Notes under the pieces: generated by a model
Seen by the model: only the letters and a program-made list of their open reading frames with translations
Told to the model about the DNA's origin: nothing
Databases searched by the model: none
Position numbers and translations under genes: made by a program
Part shown: positions 1 to 14,300 of the stretch, one piece after another
Layout: every line of letters starts with the position of its first letter
Position numbering within the stretch: position 1 is the stretch's first letter
Assembly (NCBI GenBank): GCA_947561585.1
Contig: CANNZV010001035.1
Span: 244,076-308,075 of the forward strand
DNA length: 64,000 nt
Direction: 5' to 3'
Source: Caprella mutica
Lineage: Eukaryota > Arthropoda > Malacostraca > Amphipoda > Caprellidae

Positions 1-627
1 TGTGTAAGGTATTTTCTAAACATTTATAATATTTTTATATTTTTTTTAATCCTTAAAATTGGTACATATTTATCAAAATCTCTTTACATAAATAAAGTCA
101 TCTGGACTATATTATCAATTAAATGTATTTAACCGATAATTTTATTTGAAATTTCTTCAATTGTAATATTTTCAATTATATATATTAATCTACTAAAAAA
201 GTTAAATTGATATTAAATTTGATTTTCAATTTATATTCCATTCAACTTTCACTGTACTTTTACATCTGAGTTTATTATCATTTAATCCAAGTTTATTTAC
301 ATTTCATTCATATTCTCTTTTCCTGTTTATTTACGCTTCATTTAAGTATTTACATTCACGTTTTGTACTCGACTGAAAGGAAATAACTCCACGGAATCTC
401 CTCACACATTTTATCCATTGAAGTCCTCAACTTTGAGGCCTGGGACTAATTAATTAATTGAATACCTGGTGAATGGAGTAGAAAATGTAAAGGAGAGAAG
501 TCACTGACGCTTGCCTTTAATGAAACTTAGCCGAAGAAATCACTGACTTTGATGAAATAGTTTAAAATGATCTAATATCACACTTAAATAGATAATATTA
601 CTGCAAGGATGAACTCAAAGGACCTAA
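1..627. other. AT-rich intronic or upstream DNA
   Basis: No exon, RNA gene or clear repeat seen. By position it is probably an intron of the RhoGAP gene, because the first exon seen (2082) begins in mid-codon and must be spliced from further left. Confidence 0.4.
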
Positions 628-1585
628 AGGGCCGTACACACGCAGGGTTTTTTCAGTCTTTCCACCGGACTTTTTGCTAAGCTCCTCCCACTTTTTCCAC
701 GAGACTTAAATTTTGCACCGAAAGTCCGAGACTTTTCAACAACCTACATGTTCTATTATTTTCCCCCAATCAAGAGATGCAATTTTGGAAATCTTCGTAT
801 AGCTACTGTCAACTCATAAAATATATTGTAATAACAGAATTGGTGTTCATTTTTAACCAATCTTTGCTCCATTCATTTGTTTACCTTTGAGGTAAAGAAT
901 TCTCATATTTTCCTTTTTATAAAAGACTGCCAGTGAAATTGATGATACCTAGTTATGTTTCTTTGAACTTTTTTTTAGTATAGTATATTTTAGTAAAATA
1001 AATATTACTATCTTTATTTTATTTATTTCAACATATTACCTATTAGCTAATACCTTTATTTTATTTATTATAACGGAATACATATTGTACCTAGTAGGTA
1101 CCTATACGTATTGATACTTTTACCTAAACTTTATATAATAGCTAAATTACATTTGTTGAGTGGATTAGATTAATCATTAAATCAAATGAAGCGAAATAAA
1201 CTTCATAAAAATTATCAAACTACGTTAATTAGTAACTATAAATAATCTTAGTAATGTAGGTAGGTAGTTCTCTAGTAATTAATTAATCTTGGTAAAAGTA
1301 ACTAACCTATATAATTAGTATATAACTAACCCAGGTAATTAGTAATTTTAACTATCCTAGGTAATTAACAGTTACTAACTACCTAGGTTAGTTACCTAGT
1401 TTAAATAAATTGAGGAGGGCTTATGTCGCCGATATGAGTAGCTAATTGCACGACATGTAAATCCACGAGATTAAAAAGTCAATTCACGTGTGGACGCTAT
1501 TGACTTTTGAATCAAAAGTCTGGTGGAAAAGTGGAGAAAAAAGTCTGGTGGAAAGACTTAAAAAACCCTGCGTGTGTACGGCCCT
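628..1585. mobile_element. PIF/Harbinger-like non-autonomous DNA transposon
   Basis: The left end starts AGGGCCGTACACACGCAGGG. The right end at 1520-1585 is its reverse complement, and the match continues inward for about 70 bp through the AGTCTTTCCACC motif. The element is flanked by TAA on both sides (625-627 and 1586-1588). A 3-bp TWA duplication with GGG-starting inverted ends is the known signature of PIF/Harbinger. The interior is AT-rich with no transposase frame, so this is a MITE-type, non-autonomous copy. The superfamily call is inference from ends and target site. Confidence 0.7.
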
Positions 1586-1856
1586 TAACACACGTGGGAT
1601 TTTTTAAGTCTTTCCACCAGACTTTTTACTAAGCTCCTCCTACTTTTTCAACCATATTTTGGAAATATTTAAGAAAAAACAATAAAATTATTATTTATTT
1701 CAGTTGGTATCCATGATACCTGCAGGTATCATGGATACCAGTTTAAATATATAATAATATTTTTTTCTTAGATGATTCAAAAACATGGTTGAAAATGTAG
1801 GAGGAGCTTAGTAAAAAGTCTGGTGGAAAGACTTTAAAAAAATACGTGTGTACGGT
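1582..1856. mobile_element. Short Harbinger-like MITE abutting the previous element
   Basis: A second, shorter element shares the inner terminal sequence of its neighbour (AGTCTTTCCACCAGACTTTT and its inverse at about 1815-1837) and directly abuts it. Its centre, at about 1702-1732, is a near-perfect palindrome built on GGTATCCATGATACCTGCAG, a core that recurs in unrelated elements elsewhere in the window. The arrangement suggests an internal deletion derivative inserted beside, or recombined with, the 628-1585 copy. Confidence 0.6.
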
Positions 1857-2081
1857 CTTTTACGGTGAAGAACATTTGTACAGTATCTATCTACTGCATA
1901 TACAAATAATTTGAAAATTTATTATAAAATTCTCTATTGAGTTATTAATACTGTATTTTATTTCAATTCGCATAAAATAATATTCACCTAAATTTAAGTG
2001 GTTGGAAATATGTTAACATTTTGACTGAATAACCACTGTTGAATTTTTTCATCATAATTTTCTTTTTCTATCTTCCTCCAG

Positions 2082-2309
2082 TCTCCAACTCTCCCCGAGG
2101 GGTAGCTTCCCGATCCACCCCGCAGGCGGGTGGGGGAAGTGACACTGACAGTGTGGGTTCCTCCAGTTCCAAGAGTGTCTCCCCCACCTCCTCCCCCTGC
2201 CCCTCCAGGAGGCACCCCATCACCTCCACCCCCGATGGTGGGGGAAGAAACAGCATGCAGAGCACCACCCTGTCCAGTGGGGACGAGCTGGAGAACGATG
2301 GGGAAAATG
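2082..2309 (+). CDS. RhoGAP exon 1 in window: Ser/Pro-rich linker
   Basis: A pyrimidine-rich tract ends in CAG at 2079-2081, and the donor GTGAGT is at 2310. The exon starts with two bases of a split codon (preceding exon in phase 1) and ends in phase 1. The 76-residue product is rich in Ser, Pro and Gly, has an SDTDS acidic-serine patch and ends in SSGDELENDGEN. Such phosphorylatable linkers lie between F-BAR and C1 in this family. GC content is well above the surrounding DNA, as for the other exons. The donor is copied into a 15-unit tandem array immediately downstream. Confidence 0.8.
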
Positions 2310-5300
2310 GTGAGTGGGGAAAATGGTGAGTGGGGAAATGGTGAGTGGGGAAATGGTGAGTGGGGAAATGGTGAGTGGGGAAATGGTGAGTGGGGAAATG
2401 GTGAGTGGGGAAATGGTGAGTGGGGTAAATGGTGAGTGGGGTAAATGGTGAGTGGGGAAATGGTGAGTGGGGAAATGGTGAGTGGGGAAATGGTGAGTGG
2501 GGAAATGGTGAGTGAGGAAGATGGTGAGTGGGGAAATGACGAGTTAAAGAGTGGTTAATGGTGATAAGAGAGGAAGTTATGGTGTAGCCATAGATGATTT
2601 ATAATGGACTCCTCTAAATCTTTCTTGTTCCTACCATGACTATCTATTTGGGGACATGTATGAGTGTGATAGAAAGATGCTAAAGAAACTATATCAGCAC
2701 TAACGAGCTAGTAGTCACACTATCAGGACTAACGTGCTAGTAGTCACACTATCAGGACTAACGTGCTAGTAGTCACACTATCAGGACTAACGTGCTAGTA
2801 GTCACACTATCAGGACTAACGTGCTAGTAGTCACACTATCAGGACTAACGTGCTAGTAGTCTCACTATCAGGACTAGTGTGATAGTAGTCTCACTATCAG
2901 GACTAGTGTGATAGTAGTCTCACTATCAGGACTAATGTGATAGTAGTCACACTATCAGGACTAACGTGCTAGTAGTCACACTATCAGGACTAACGTGCTA
3001 GTAGTCACACTATCAGGACTAGTGTGATAGTAGTCACACTATCAGGACTAATGTGATAGTAGTCACACTATCAGGACTAACGTGCTAGTAGTCACACTAT
3101 CAGGACTAACGTGCTAGTAGTCACACTATCAGGACTAGCGTGATAGTAGTCACACTATCAGGACTAGTGTGATAGTAGTCACACTATCAGGACTAATGTG
3201 ATAGTAGTCACACTATCAGGACTAACGTGCTAGTAGTCACACTATCAGGACTAACGTGCTAGTAGTCACACTATCAGGACTAATGTGATAGTAGTCACAC
3301 TATCAGGACTAACGTGCTAGTAGTCACACTATCAGGACTAACGTGCTAGTAGTCACACTATCAGGACTAACGTGCTAGTAGTCACACTATCAGGACTAAC
3401 GTGCTAGTAGTCACACTATCAGGACTAACGTGCTAGTAGTCACACTATCAGGACTAACGTGCTAGTAGTCATACTATCAGGACTAACGTGCTAGTAGTCA
3501 CACTATCAGGACTAACGTGCTAGTAGTCACACTATCAGGACTAACGTGCTAGTAGTCACACTATCAGGACTAACGTGCTAGTAGTCACACTATCAGGACT
3601 AGTGTGATAGTAGTCACACTATCAGGACTAACGTGCTAGTAGTCACACTATCAGGACTAACGTGCTAGTAGTCACACTATCAGGACTAACGTGCTAGTAG
3701 TCACACTATCAGGACTAACGTGCTAGTAGTCACACTATCAGGACTAACGTGCTAGTAGTCACACTATCAGGACTGGGCTGCGAGTTAGGGGTTATAATAA
3801 ATAATTTATTTGAAAATCAAAATGTATTTCTTCTTTCAAATTCTCTGTGAGAATGAAATGAAAAATTTATTGAATTTCTTTTAAATATCTTCTTTAAATT
3901 TCTTTAAATATTTCTTTAAATTCATGGTAGACATATTTTGTTAAGCACAAAATAACTTTCAATCATAAAACTATGGCCTATTGAAGCTAATTATTTCCGG
4001 TACATTGAACCTATAGTTAAATGGGTGACCGGAAAGATGCCCACAGGAAAAAAGGCCTACAGGAAAATTGCCCACAAAAAAAAGCCCACAGGAAAATTGC
4101 CCACAGGAAAAATACCCACAGGTATAAAAACCCACCGGAAAAAAGCCCACAACTACATAATTTAGAAAAAAGGTGTTTTAAATAAGAGCATAAGTTTACA
4201 AAGGCACGAATATTCAATTAATTTCCTATGCTTGCACCTTTTGTCTCGTTTTGAAAGCCTTCATCGCTAATACAAAATGTATACAAAATGAGATTGTATA
4301 CTTGTTGAAATTAAATTTTATAGTATATAAATTTGAAAATCATCCGTGAATTTCAATTTACCGGGAACCAGTTAAATGTATTGAAATTTTCTTCATTTTA
4401 TATAATATTTTTGATTATTCAAACAACACACGGTGTTATTTTTAACACAAATATTCAGGCCCCATTGTAGAATGAATGACTTAAAAAATGAGGGAAAAGT
4501 CTGGTCAATGATTATTAAAACGCAATTTGAATTGCAGGTTCTTTTTCAATTGAAATTAATGAGTCAGTAATGGCTGGAGAAAAAATCATTTCAACGAATC
4601 TGTTTGTTATTTATGGGCAGAGTATAGAACACATGAATTTTAAATAGAATTGAACGATTAAAACTGTAATAACAACGATAAATAACAGTTATAACTACGG
4701 TGAAGAACGGTAATAAATACCATGTAAAACGATTATAATAACGGTACAAAACGGTAATAACAACGGTATACAAAATGCATATAAAGTAGTAACTTATGTT
4801 TCGATTTACTCAAATATTCCTAAGCGTATCATATTTTTTCGTATCCTGGATATGAAAAACTACATCTTATCAGTCGTTTTAACTTTTAAATTTCATGATG
4901 GAGAAATCTAATGTTCACAAAGAAGGGAAAATCGTCTACATGAGAAGAAATCGATGTAAGATTTAGCCGCATGCACACATTTTATAGTGGATAAATAACA
5001 TGTGATAATTTTACTGAAAAGATTTATACTCAACTGGATATCAATTTACCAAGAGGTTATTTAAACTTAATGTTCAAGGTTTCTTTTTCTGTTTCAAACT
5101 TTCGAATAGAGATATCCATTCATCATCAAGACAAGAGATTGCAATTGGTTATATATAAGGAGTATCTTTATAGTGTAAAGTTTGAGTAGAAACAAGACTG
5201 TTTTTAACCAGTTATGATTATACTATGTATATTAATAGCTATACGATGTTGACTACAGACATTCCAAATCTGAGACTATTTAATGAAAAGAATACGCCAT

Positions 5301-8300
5301 GTGAATAAAATTACACCTGCTTTAACCCTCTGGAAAGAGACGAAATTAACAATTTCTGAAATATTTGTTTGATAAGCAGATGTCAGACTGATAGTGTTTG
5401 AATTCGTCAGTTAGCAGACTCATCATATTTCATCAATGGAGTATACTTAAGGTATCTATGTTTCAATTTCAGAGACTCCCTGGGCTCTGGCCAATCAGCT
5501 GAAGAGTAAGGCGGCCATTACTCATTCTTTCAGGAAACTGAAAACACCTTCGCGGTGTCGTGAGTGCGACTCCTATGTCTATTTTCACGGTCAGGAGTGT
5601 AATGAGGTAAGAAAATAATGAAGGGAAAGTACACTAGAAGATCCTTCTAGATTTTAAATTTTCCTTTAGTCATATAAGGCTAGTTACGAATTATCGGTCG
5701 GTTTCGCATCTTCGGTCATATAAGAAAAAATGATATAATAATTTTTTATTTTTATTTGTATCCATGATCCCTACAAGTATCATGGATACCAATAAAAATA
5801 GAAATTAAATTATTATTATTATATCGTTTTTTCTTATATGACCGAAGATGTGAAACCGCCCGATAATTTGTAACTAGACGTCTTCTAAATGACAAAACTT
5901 AATCAATCTGATTTGCTAACCAATGATTACAACGTTCCTTTGATTGCAGTGCGGTTTGACGTGTCACAAAAAGTGTCTGGAGACCTTAGCCATCCAATGC
6001 GGTCATAAACGCCTACCGAGAAAAATGACGACATTTGGCGTAGATTTGACGCAACATCTCGAGGAGTCGAATGTCCACGTACCGCACCTGATTCTGAAAT
6101 GCGTGAGGGAGATCGACAGTCGAGGCAGCGGAATAAAAGTGAGCATAACAGTTTATAGGTTTTATCCGCTTCTTTGTTGAGATTTTATTATGATGTAAAT
6201 GAAAAAAGAAGATTGAGTTGGTAACTTGGATTCTAAATTTCTTAAATCATAGAATTTTACATTCCGTTAATCTGAAGTTCGAAAATATTGAAATGTTAAT
6301 ATTTGAAACTACTGAAATCCTAATAATTAATACTATAATGAGAGTCGGAAATTTATAAACACCAAAATATTGATTAAAGTAGCTAATAATTCAAGTTTAG
6401 ATACTGTTGGTTATCCGAAATTCTTAACTACTGAAAGCAAAGAATTGAAATCCATTACAGCATAATATTTTTTGAAATGGTTATTCTTAGACATAACCAC
6501 AAATTTACTTAAACCATTTCTATATTTCTTTCTCAGGGTATATACCGTGTGTCCGGCTTGAAAACTCGAGTGGAAAAACTGTGTCAGGCCTTTGAAAATG
6601 GTGCACACCTGGTAGATTTGACTGATCTTAGTCCCAATGTGATCGCCAATGTCCTGAAGCTTTACCTCAGACAACTACCAGAGCCTCTCTTCACGTTCAG
6701 ACTCTATCCAGAGTTTATAAGGTGGGTCCTTACTTTCCTTCATTTCCTATTTACCTTTGTGGCAGATTTTAATTAGTGTTTCTTTGCCACAGAATCGCCA
6801 AAGAGTTTCCCAGTAGTGGGGTGGTGATGGTGGAAGATGACAGTCCAAGACTGGTGGAACAACTCAAGGAGATCGTCGCCAAGCTTCCTCCTCGTCACTT
6901 CGATTGTTTGGCTGTTCTGATGCTCCATCTGAACAGGATTGCCAGCAATTCTAGTGTGAATAACATGCCTCCTTCAAACTTAGGTGAGCAATTTGCTAAT
7001 TTTAGTAGCTAGTATTTCTCTTATGTTGAAATTTTCATTAGAGTAAATTACTGATTGTTTTAAATCAATGAAACTTATTTCTCAAAAGGTATCGTGTTCG
7101 GTCCGACGTTACTGCGGACATCAGAAGGTTCCGCTTCCCTAAGCTCTCTGGTGGACACAATTCACCAAACACGAGCCATCGAACTCCTGGTTCACAACGC
7201 ACCAATCCTTTTCTGCAATTCTATAGCCGAGAACCTGCATCTCATGCCACTTCCATTGGTTCCTCCTCCTGGAACCCAGAGGTCCCCTTCTGTCTTACAA
7301 GCCCACCAACAGACGTTGCAGCAGCAAGAGCTCAACAAATCACACTTACCTAACCCAACACACACCAGTACCACCTCCCTCAACTCTTCCAGTTCCAGTT
7401 CTTCTAGTTCCAGCTCTTCTAGAAGGAACAAAGATTCTGTTAAGAGGTGAAAACTTTTTCATTGTAGATACCTAACTAGTTATTTTCAATAAACTAGATT
7501 TAGAAGACATTACTCAATTGTAAATGAGTTCGATAGATATAAAATTTGGAATTGTTCGCATTCATTGTTGTAAAAAGGTTCTTTAAACACTATAATTTGT
7601 AATTTGGGATTATATTTTACAGTGTTGGCAGCAGTCCAAAGAATAAACCGTCTTCCAATATAATTGAACAAGGTGGGTGAAGTAACTTTTGTCAGATAAA
7701 ATTAAACAATATAAGTTTTTGATGAAGTAATTAATTACCCGTAACTTTTTGCATCATTGCTCCAGCATAGTATTTCTTCCACCTCTAGCGCGTTAATATA
7801 ATTTGAAATATATGTTAAAAGATTTCATGTTTACCCAATAAGAAAATGACTGGGAATTCGGCCCAGACTCATCTGACCCCTTTGGGGAGAGGGGCCCACC
7901 ATCCCCATCCTTGGGAGCTGCTAATGTGATCGTCAAAACATCCTTGAAGGACTACACAGGAATTGAAAAGGTAACTAATGATTCTCTTTTAGAATTCAAT
8001 ATCATCAACTATTTAAAAGAAAAAACGAGTATCTGCTTCATGGTTGATGATGAGCAGGGTTGTAACAATATGCTCTTAAAATCATAGATTACGAAAATAT
8101 TATAGATGGGGAGAGTTAAACACTATTGAATCGTTCTAAACCAGCCGTATATAGTATTCGATACCATTTCATTTCGTTTCGTCTATATTATTCTAAAGAT
8201 CTATGATTTTAAGAGCATATTGTCACAGCCCTGATGATGAGTAATTATGCTATATTGATTGATAGCAAATATCGAGATTTAATTCAAAAATGAATGTTTT

Positions 8301-11300
8301 TTTTTTTCTAATTTTATTTGTCGTTGTTAAAGATATGGTAAAATTTTGATCTTAACCTAATTAACTTAGTTTACAATTTAATAATATGATTATTGATTCT
8401 GCTTCATGAACTGTAAACAAAGTTGATTATTCTTCATGATTATTGATTTTTTATGTCTTTATTCTTCACGATTATTGATCCTTTAGTTCTTAATTCTTCA
8501 TGATTATTGATCCTTTAGTTCTTTATTCTTTATGATTATTGATCCCTTAGTTCTTTATTCTTTATGATTATTGATCCTTTAGTTCTTTTTTCTTCATGAT
8601 TATTGATCCTTTAGTTCTTTATTCTTTATGATTATTGATCCTTTAGTTCTTTATTCTTTATGATTATTGATCCTTTAGTTCTTTTTTCTTCATGATTATT
8701 GATCCTTTAGTTCTTTTTTCTTCATGATTATTGATCCTCTAGTTCTTAATTCTTCATGATTATTGATCCTTTAGTTCTTTTTTCTTCATGATTATTGATC
8801 CTCCAGTTCTTTATTCTTCATGATTATTGATCCTCTATGCATGTTCATTTTTCCTCTACAGACAGCTTTCCAGCCAGCATCCTCTAGTGATTCCCTGGAT
8901 GTTCCCGAACCACATACCAGATTACGAAAAAGTCTGAGCGACAATCAGCCGGGCAGCTCCACGGACAGCAACTCTACATCTGGTGGTGAAAAAACGGGCG
9001 GAGTTTTCCGCAAGAAAGTCTCTCCCACAAACAGCAAGAGCTCTTCGAACGTGCCTGGCTCCACCTTTGGGTCTTTCAAAGGTCTCCAGAAACTACCCTT
9101 ACAGAACAATCAGACCAAACAGCAGACGAAGAACAAACCTTCCGAGAATGTGAGACGGGACAGTTCCAGCGCACTAACTCACCCGTTCGAAAAGTTCCGG
9201 CGCCTCACTTCAGAAAAACACAGGAGCGAAGTTCCCGCCCATCCTCCCATCGTTACCTCTCCATCTGCTCCTAATATTCCCGTTCATTCGAGCTCTCAGG
9301 ATTCCACGGATATATTGCAGCAAGTAATTGAACCGCCCATTAAATTAAATGAAAAGGATCAAGTTGTGAATTCGGTTAGGGGGTCACAGATACTGAAATG
9401 CGACCGTGGAAAAGTCAGCACGGAATGTTTGGATCACTTTGAACTCGATACCTTCTAAAATTAGATTCATTATATTGAGATAAGCTTATTTTACCCTTCA
9501 CAGCGCATCTTATTTACAAAATGATTTATGATTATATTACGAAAAGCTTATTTTATAAATTCTTTTTGAATATTAAGAAATAGAGTAAGAACCTAAATTC
9601 TATATCCTTTTTTGTTTCAATATACATCATATTTCCAATGAAAACATTGTCTTAAATTGTTTCAATTAAAAGATCATTTTTATCTTCCAATCAAATATAT
9701 TTTATATTTTAAAAAATATAATCCATAAAAATAATTTAATTACTTCTTAAATTGTTTCACATTTGGAGAATATCTTAGGTATATTATTTCATGGTATATG
9801 TAAAAAAATATAGTTTCATAAAATTAGTGAAAATTATTTTATCATATGAATGTTTTTTTTCTAAATTGACTCCTATTCCATTCCAGCCAATGTCTCCAAC
9901 TGACAGGACATCAGCCACCATTCCGTCTCCGATTCAACAAGGTAGGTACATGAACCTAATTTGAAAACTTTGCAGTAACATTGTTTTAACTTGTTCATTC
10001 GTTGATGAGTTCGATGACTTGTTATCATTAGTGAGCTATCTGCGTTGTCTAATTTTGGTAGATAATAACTGTTTTAAAGAGGAAAATTAGTTAAACTAGG
10101 TGGAGTTGATGTCCTTCTAAATCAATAATTGTAAAGTATGATTGCCTTCGCAAAATGGTGGATGGTTATGTTTTGGTCGGATAGAATTGTAATCTTGTTA
10201 TTCGAATAATTCAACTAAATTGCCTGACATTTAGTGGGGCGAAAGATCATTGTCCAGGAACAATTTTATTAGATTTGGGGAGCAATCGGGTCAAAGATCA
10301 CGGTCAATGTCATTTATAACTCTATAAATCTTTGAATATTGGATGATTAAAGTCATTTATAAGCAACGTCGAAGGTATACGCTCCTCGAGTGCCCGTTCT
10401 AGTTCTGCTTTTTTAGTGAATTGATGATTCAGTGTCTTGGTGCTGAGTGATTCTTAAAAATCTCCTTCACTCACCACTTTGGTTATAATAACAATATATT
10501 TGATTTATAAAACCTGAACATGAAGAAATGTGACGATATCAGTTACTGATTATCTTCGGGGCTCATCTATTTCAGATTCCCCGTTGAAAAGCTCTGAGAC
10601 TCAGCAAGCACCTAGAGGCAGAATAGTAGCAATTGTTCCCGAGCTGGAAAATTCAGTCCCCGGTTCCCAGAATAACAAATCCAAGAGCATACAAATTCAC
10701 AGAGAACGCGATGCCAAATCTGTGCAGAAAATAGCTATAGAATCTGAGTTCGATTCGGGCCGTAGAAGTCTGGAAGATGTTTCCAGGGACGAGTCTCTGG
10801 AGAATATAGCGTACAGTGACACGTCTTCCCAAGAGCGGGAGGTTGGTCATGATTCGGCGCACGATTCGGCCCACGATTCACACAGTTCAGTGGAGGTTAC
10901 CGAAGACACTGACATCGCAAGCTACCCTTCATTTCACCGTCACATGACGGGTGGTGTGTCGACGTCAGTGACCGTTAGAGGTCTCTCCAGTGTAGGAGCA
11001 ACTATAACCTCTTCTAATGTCTACAACATTCCAACTCACCAGAGCTCTTCTAATCCAGGTAAGTTGTTAAAACTTTCGTTATTTGGAGGTAAGTTTTTGC
11101 GATGTACAGAGATTCAGTATTGTAAATTTTTGATTCTTTAATTCAGTACAATAGGACACATCTATAGTGAACTCCTTTATAGTGGACTCCTTTATAGTGG
11201 ACTCCTCTATAGTAAGAGAATTACCCCGTCACGTCCTAAGTAAGAGAATTACTTCATTTAGTTAGCAAAATAAAATGATAATTAGTTTTCTAAAACTAAT

Positions 11301-14300
11301 GCTAATCATGACAAACGAATGAAAATTTGTTCACTATACGGGGTAATTCTCTTACTCAAAGACTCTACATTTACTATCGAGGATTTCTACTTCATTCTTA
11401 TAACTATTATTGACATTATTTTTAAACCTTTTTTTACAGTATTCTATGTTCAATTAAACTAGTGAGCTCTTCATGTTCCTCTTTTCTATTCTTCAAAGTC
11501 AGATTCCATTTAGAATTTCAATTCTAATGTTCGGAATGTCGACTAAAATATAATTTCCATTTTTCTCCAATGTTGAATAGATGAAAAATAGTCTATAAAA
11601 TTCTTTCATTAATTAATGAATGCTTTCAAGTTGCTCAGAAAATATATATGAAAAAGTGTTTCTAAATTAGGGAAAATTGTTATATGGTCTGTTAATTGAC
11701 ATTGCTGATTAGTAATATATTCACTAATGGCATTCTTCAACTTCAATTTGAATGGTTAAAGTATGCTATTTGCACTCGTATGTTATTTCCCTATTGAATT
11801 TATACTATTTTATGGAATACGGTGAATTCCGAGTCAGTACAACAGTTCAACATTTTCGAGCATATAAGTTAAATATATAATTTAACATTGTTACTCGTTA
11901 TTTTAATTGGTATCCCTGATACATGCATCTATCATGGATACCATTTAAAATAACGAGTTGCTCGGAGCCTACTCTATTTAGTATACTGAACTTCTTATAT
12001 CATATATTTCTACTATTTTTCTACGACTAAGAAGTAATTAGGATTAAACATTGGATAATAATTTATCAATTAATTTGTAAATTTAATTACGATAATAAAA
12101 TATGTAAATAAATGATAAAATATTTTATGCTTTACATTTGACTTTTGCGTTAATTTCACCGTCTGTTATTTTTCTGGTTTATTGATTGATCTTCTAATTT
12201 TCTTCGATTTTCTTTTGAATTATTTTTAAGATATGTATTTTTAACGCATACATTTTAAGCTTCCACCAATTTGACACTTTCTTCTTTTTTCCCCTAATTT
12301 CAGATAATGCAAGTGAAGAGTCAAGTTGCTAAAATGCAGATTTTTTTTTCACTTTTTGTAGATATTTTTTATAATGCTGAATAGTGCACCAAATTTTTAT
12401 TCATTCTTCTTCTTCTCTCCTTTAGTAAGTTTTTCAATTACTTCTTCGTATTGTGTTCTTTTTGTGTTAGAATTAACGACTTCTAATAAACATGTCAAGT
12501 TGGAAAGTCATGGTGGGGCCATAGAAGATTGAGAAGGGGAAGTTATGGTGGGGCCATAGAAGATTGAGAAGGGGAAGTTATGGTGGGGCCATAGAAGATT
12601 GAGAAGGGGAAGGAATGGTGGGGCCATAGAAGATTGAGAAGGGGAAGGTATGGTGGGGCCATAGAAGATTAAGAAGGGGAAGTTATAGCGGGGTCATAGA
12701 AGATCAAGAGAAGAAGCTATGGTGGGGTCATAGAAGATTGAGCAGGGGAAGTTATGGCGGGGCCTGAGAAGACAAAAACCACTTTTTTTCTTGGTAGTAG
12801 CTTAAAATATTCCAGTTTATTGACCGAACATTTATTACAAATTATGTTATCAATATCGACTTTTTTTGTTAGAATAACCGTACAAAGAAAGAAAACACAA
12901 ACGTAGTTTGCAAATACCAGACATCGCTGACAGTATAGATCGTATGGCACTCGAAGTCAGATTGGTTCGTGACCTTTACTGTAGCTCATATTTCGAGTAC
13001 GGTGACTGTTCGGGTAATAGATAGTCTTTGGTAGTTTTTGATTTGATTTTCTGTCTTTTTAATCACTAACCTAACTAACTCTTCATTTTCCTCTTCAATC
13101 TAGTACTGTAGGTCAGTAAGTTTTATTTTTATTTGGCATATTTGTAACCGTTGACAGATTTAGGTTAAGTTGCTAGTTTTCGAACGGTTCCACCTTTCCG
13201 ACCGTAAAAGTATATAATTTTGATTTTATAATAATTATTACATATTTTTTCTTATGATCGTAAGACATGAAACTGTCCGATAATTCGTAACTCACCTATA
13301 TTCTGTATTTCCTTTTTATTAACAACATAAAATAATACCTAATTTTTTTTTTTTTGGGATTAATTTGAAGTTTTCACAATGGATCTTTGACCTCTCAAGT
13401 TAAAGAGATAACCTGGTGATTGAACATTTTATTTATATAGATTCGAATTTTTATATTTCCTAATTTTTAAGTTTAAAAAAAATTTAAATAAATAATGTAC
13501 ACCATACATTTTTAATCACATTTTAACATTATTTGCATATATTAATTTAAAAGTAAAATACTTATACCATATGTATAAATTAATTACTATACGGTTGCTA
13601 ACGTTTTTTGAGTCAAATATATGAACGCTACCCAAGCAGAAAATAATACTGACACTAGTTCGATTCTGATCTATCGAATAGATTTGAAGATACAAATGTT
13701 CATCCGTGCATGAATTCAATTAATATATTGGTTATAATATCAAAAATTTATCAAAAGGACGGAATTGAAATAACTGCTAGAGAAGATTGATTGAACGGAA
13801 ATTCGTTTCGAAATTTGATATAAATTTGGTGTATTGACTGATATCGATAGAATGAACATTCATTGAAGTTTATTCATTGAAGTATTTCCATTATATTATA
13901 TATTAATTATATACTGTTCAGTAAGTGTCGCTGGGTGAATGTTCATACAATGACAAAGTGAATTTAATAATGTGAATTCCACTCACGTAACTTGTATCTT
14001 TGTTTCTGTTTATAATATGCATTATTTAAATCAGAAACATGCAGGGTTCATTAATTCTTATAGTATCAGTATTATGTATGCCTTGGTCATTAAAATATCT
14101 TTACAGTTACATTTTAAAAAGCGTTTACAATTGCAGCAACTTTTTCATTTGATTCTTTTAAACGGATGAGGACTTACTTAGAAATGCGATTAAATATATA
14201 ACCTACCTCTTTCTTCCGATATATTAATGCTTTTATTTTTCCATATGTAGGTAGCGTGACTTCTCCAATAGCACTGCAAACTGCTCCCAAATCTGACGAT

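Noticed and set aside
2699..3775. CRISPR-like repeat and spacer pattern
   Set aside because: Units are directly adjacent with no unique spacers, in a eukaryotic intron; the same holds for every array here.
4017..4217. Minus-strand 66-codon Phe/Trp-rich frame
   Set aside because: It is the 15-bp array of a transposon end read backwards; the same peptide style appears at 55375-55611.
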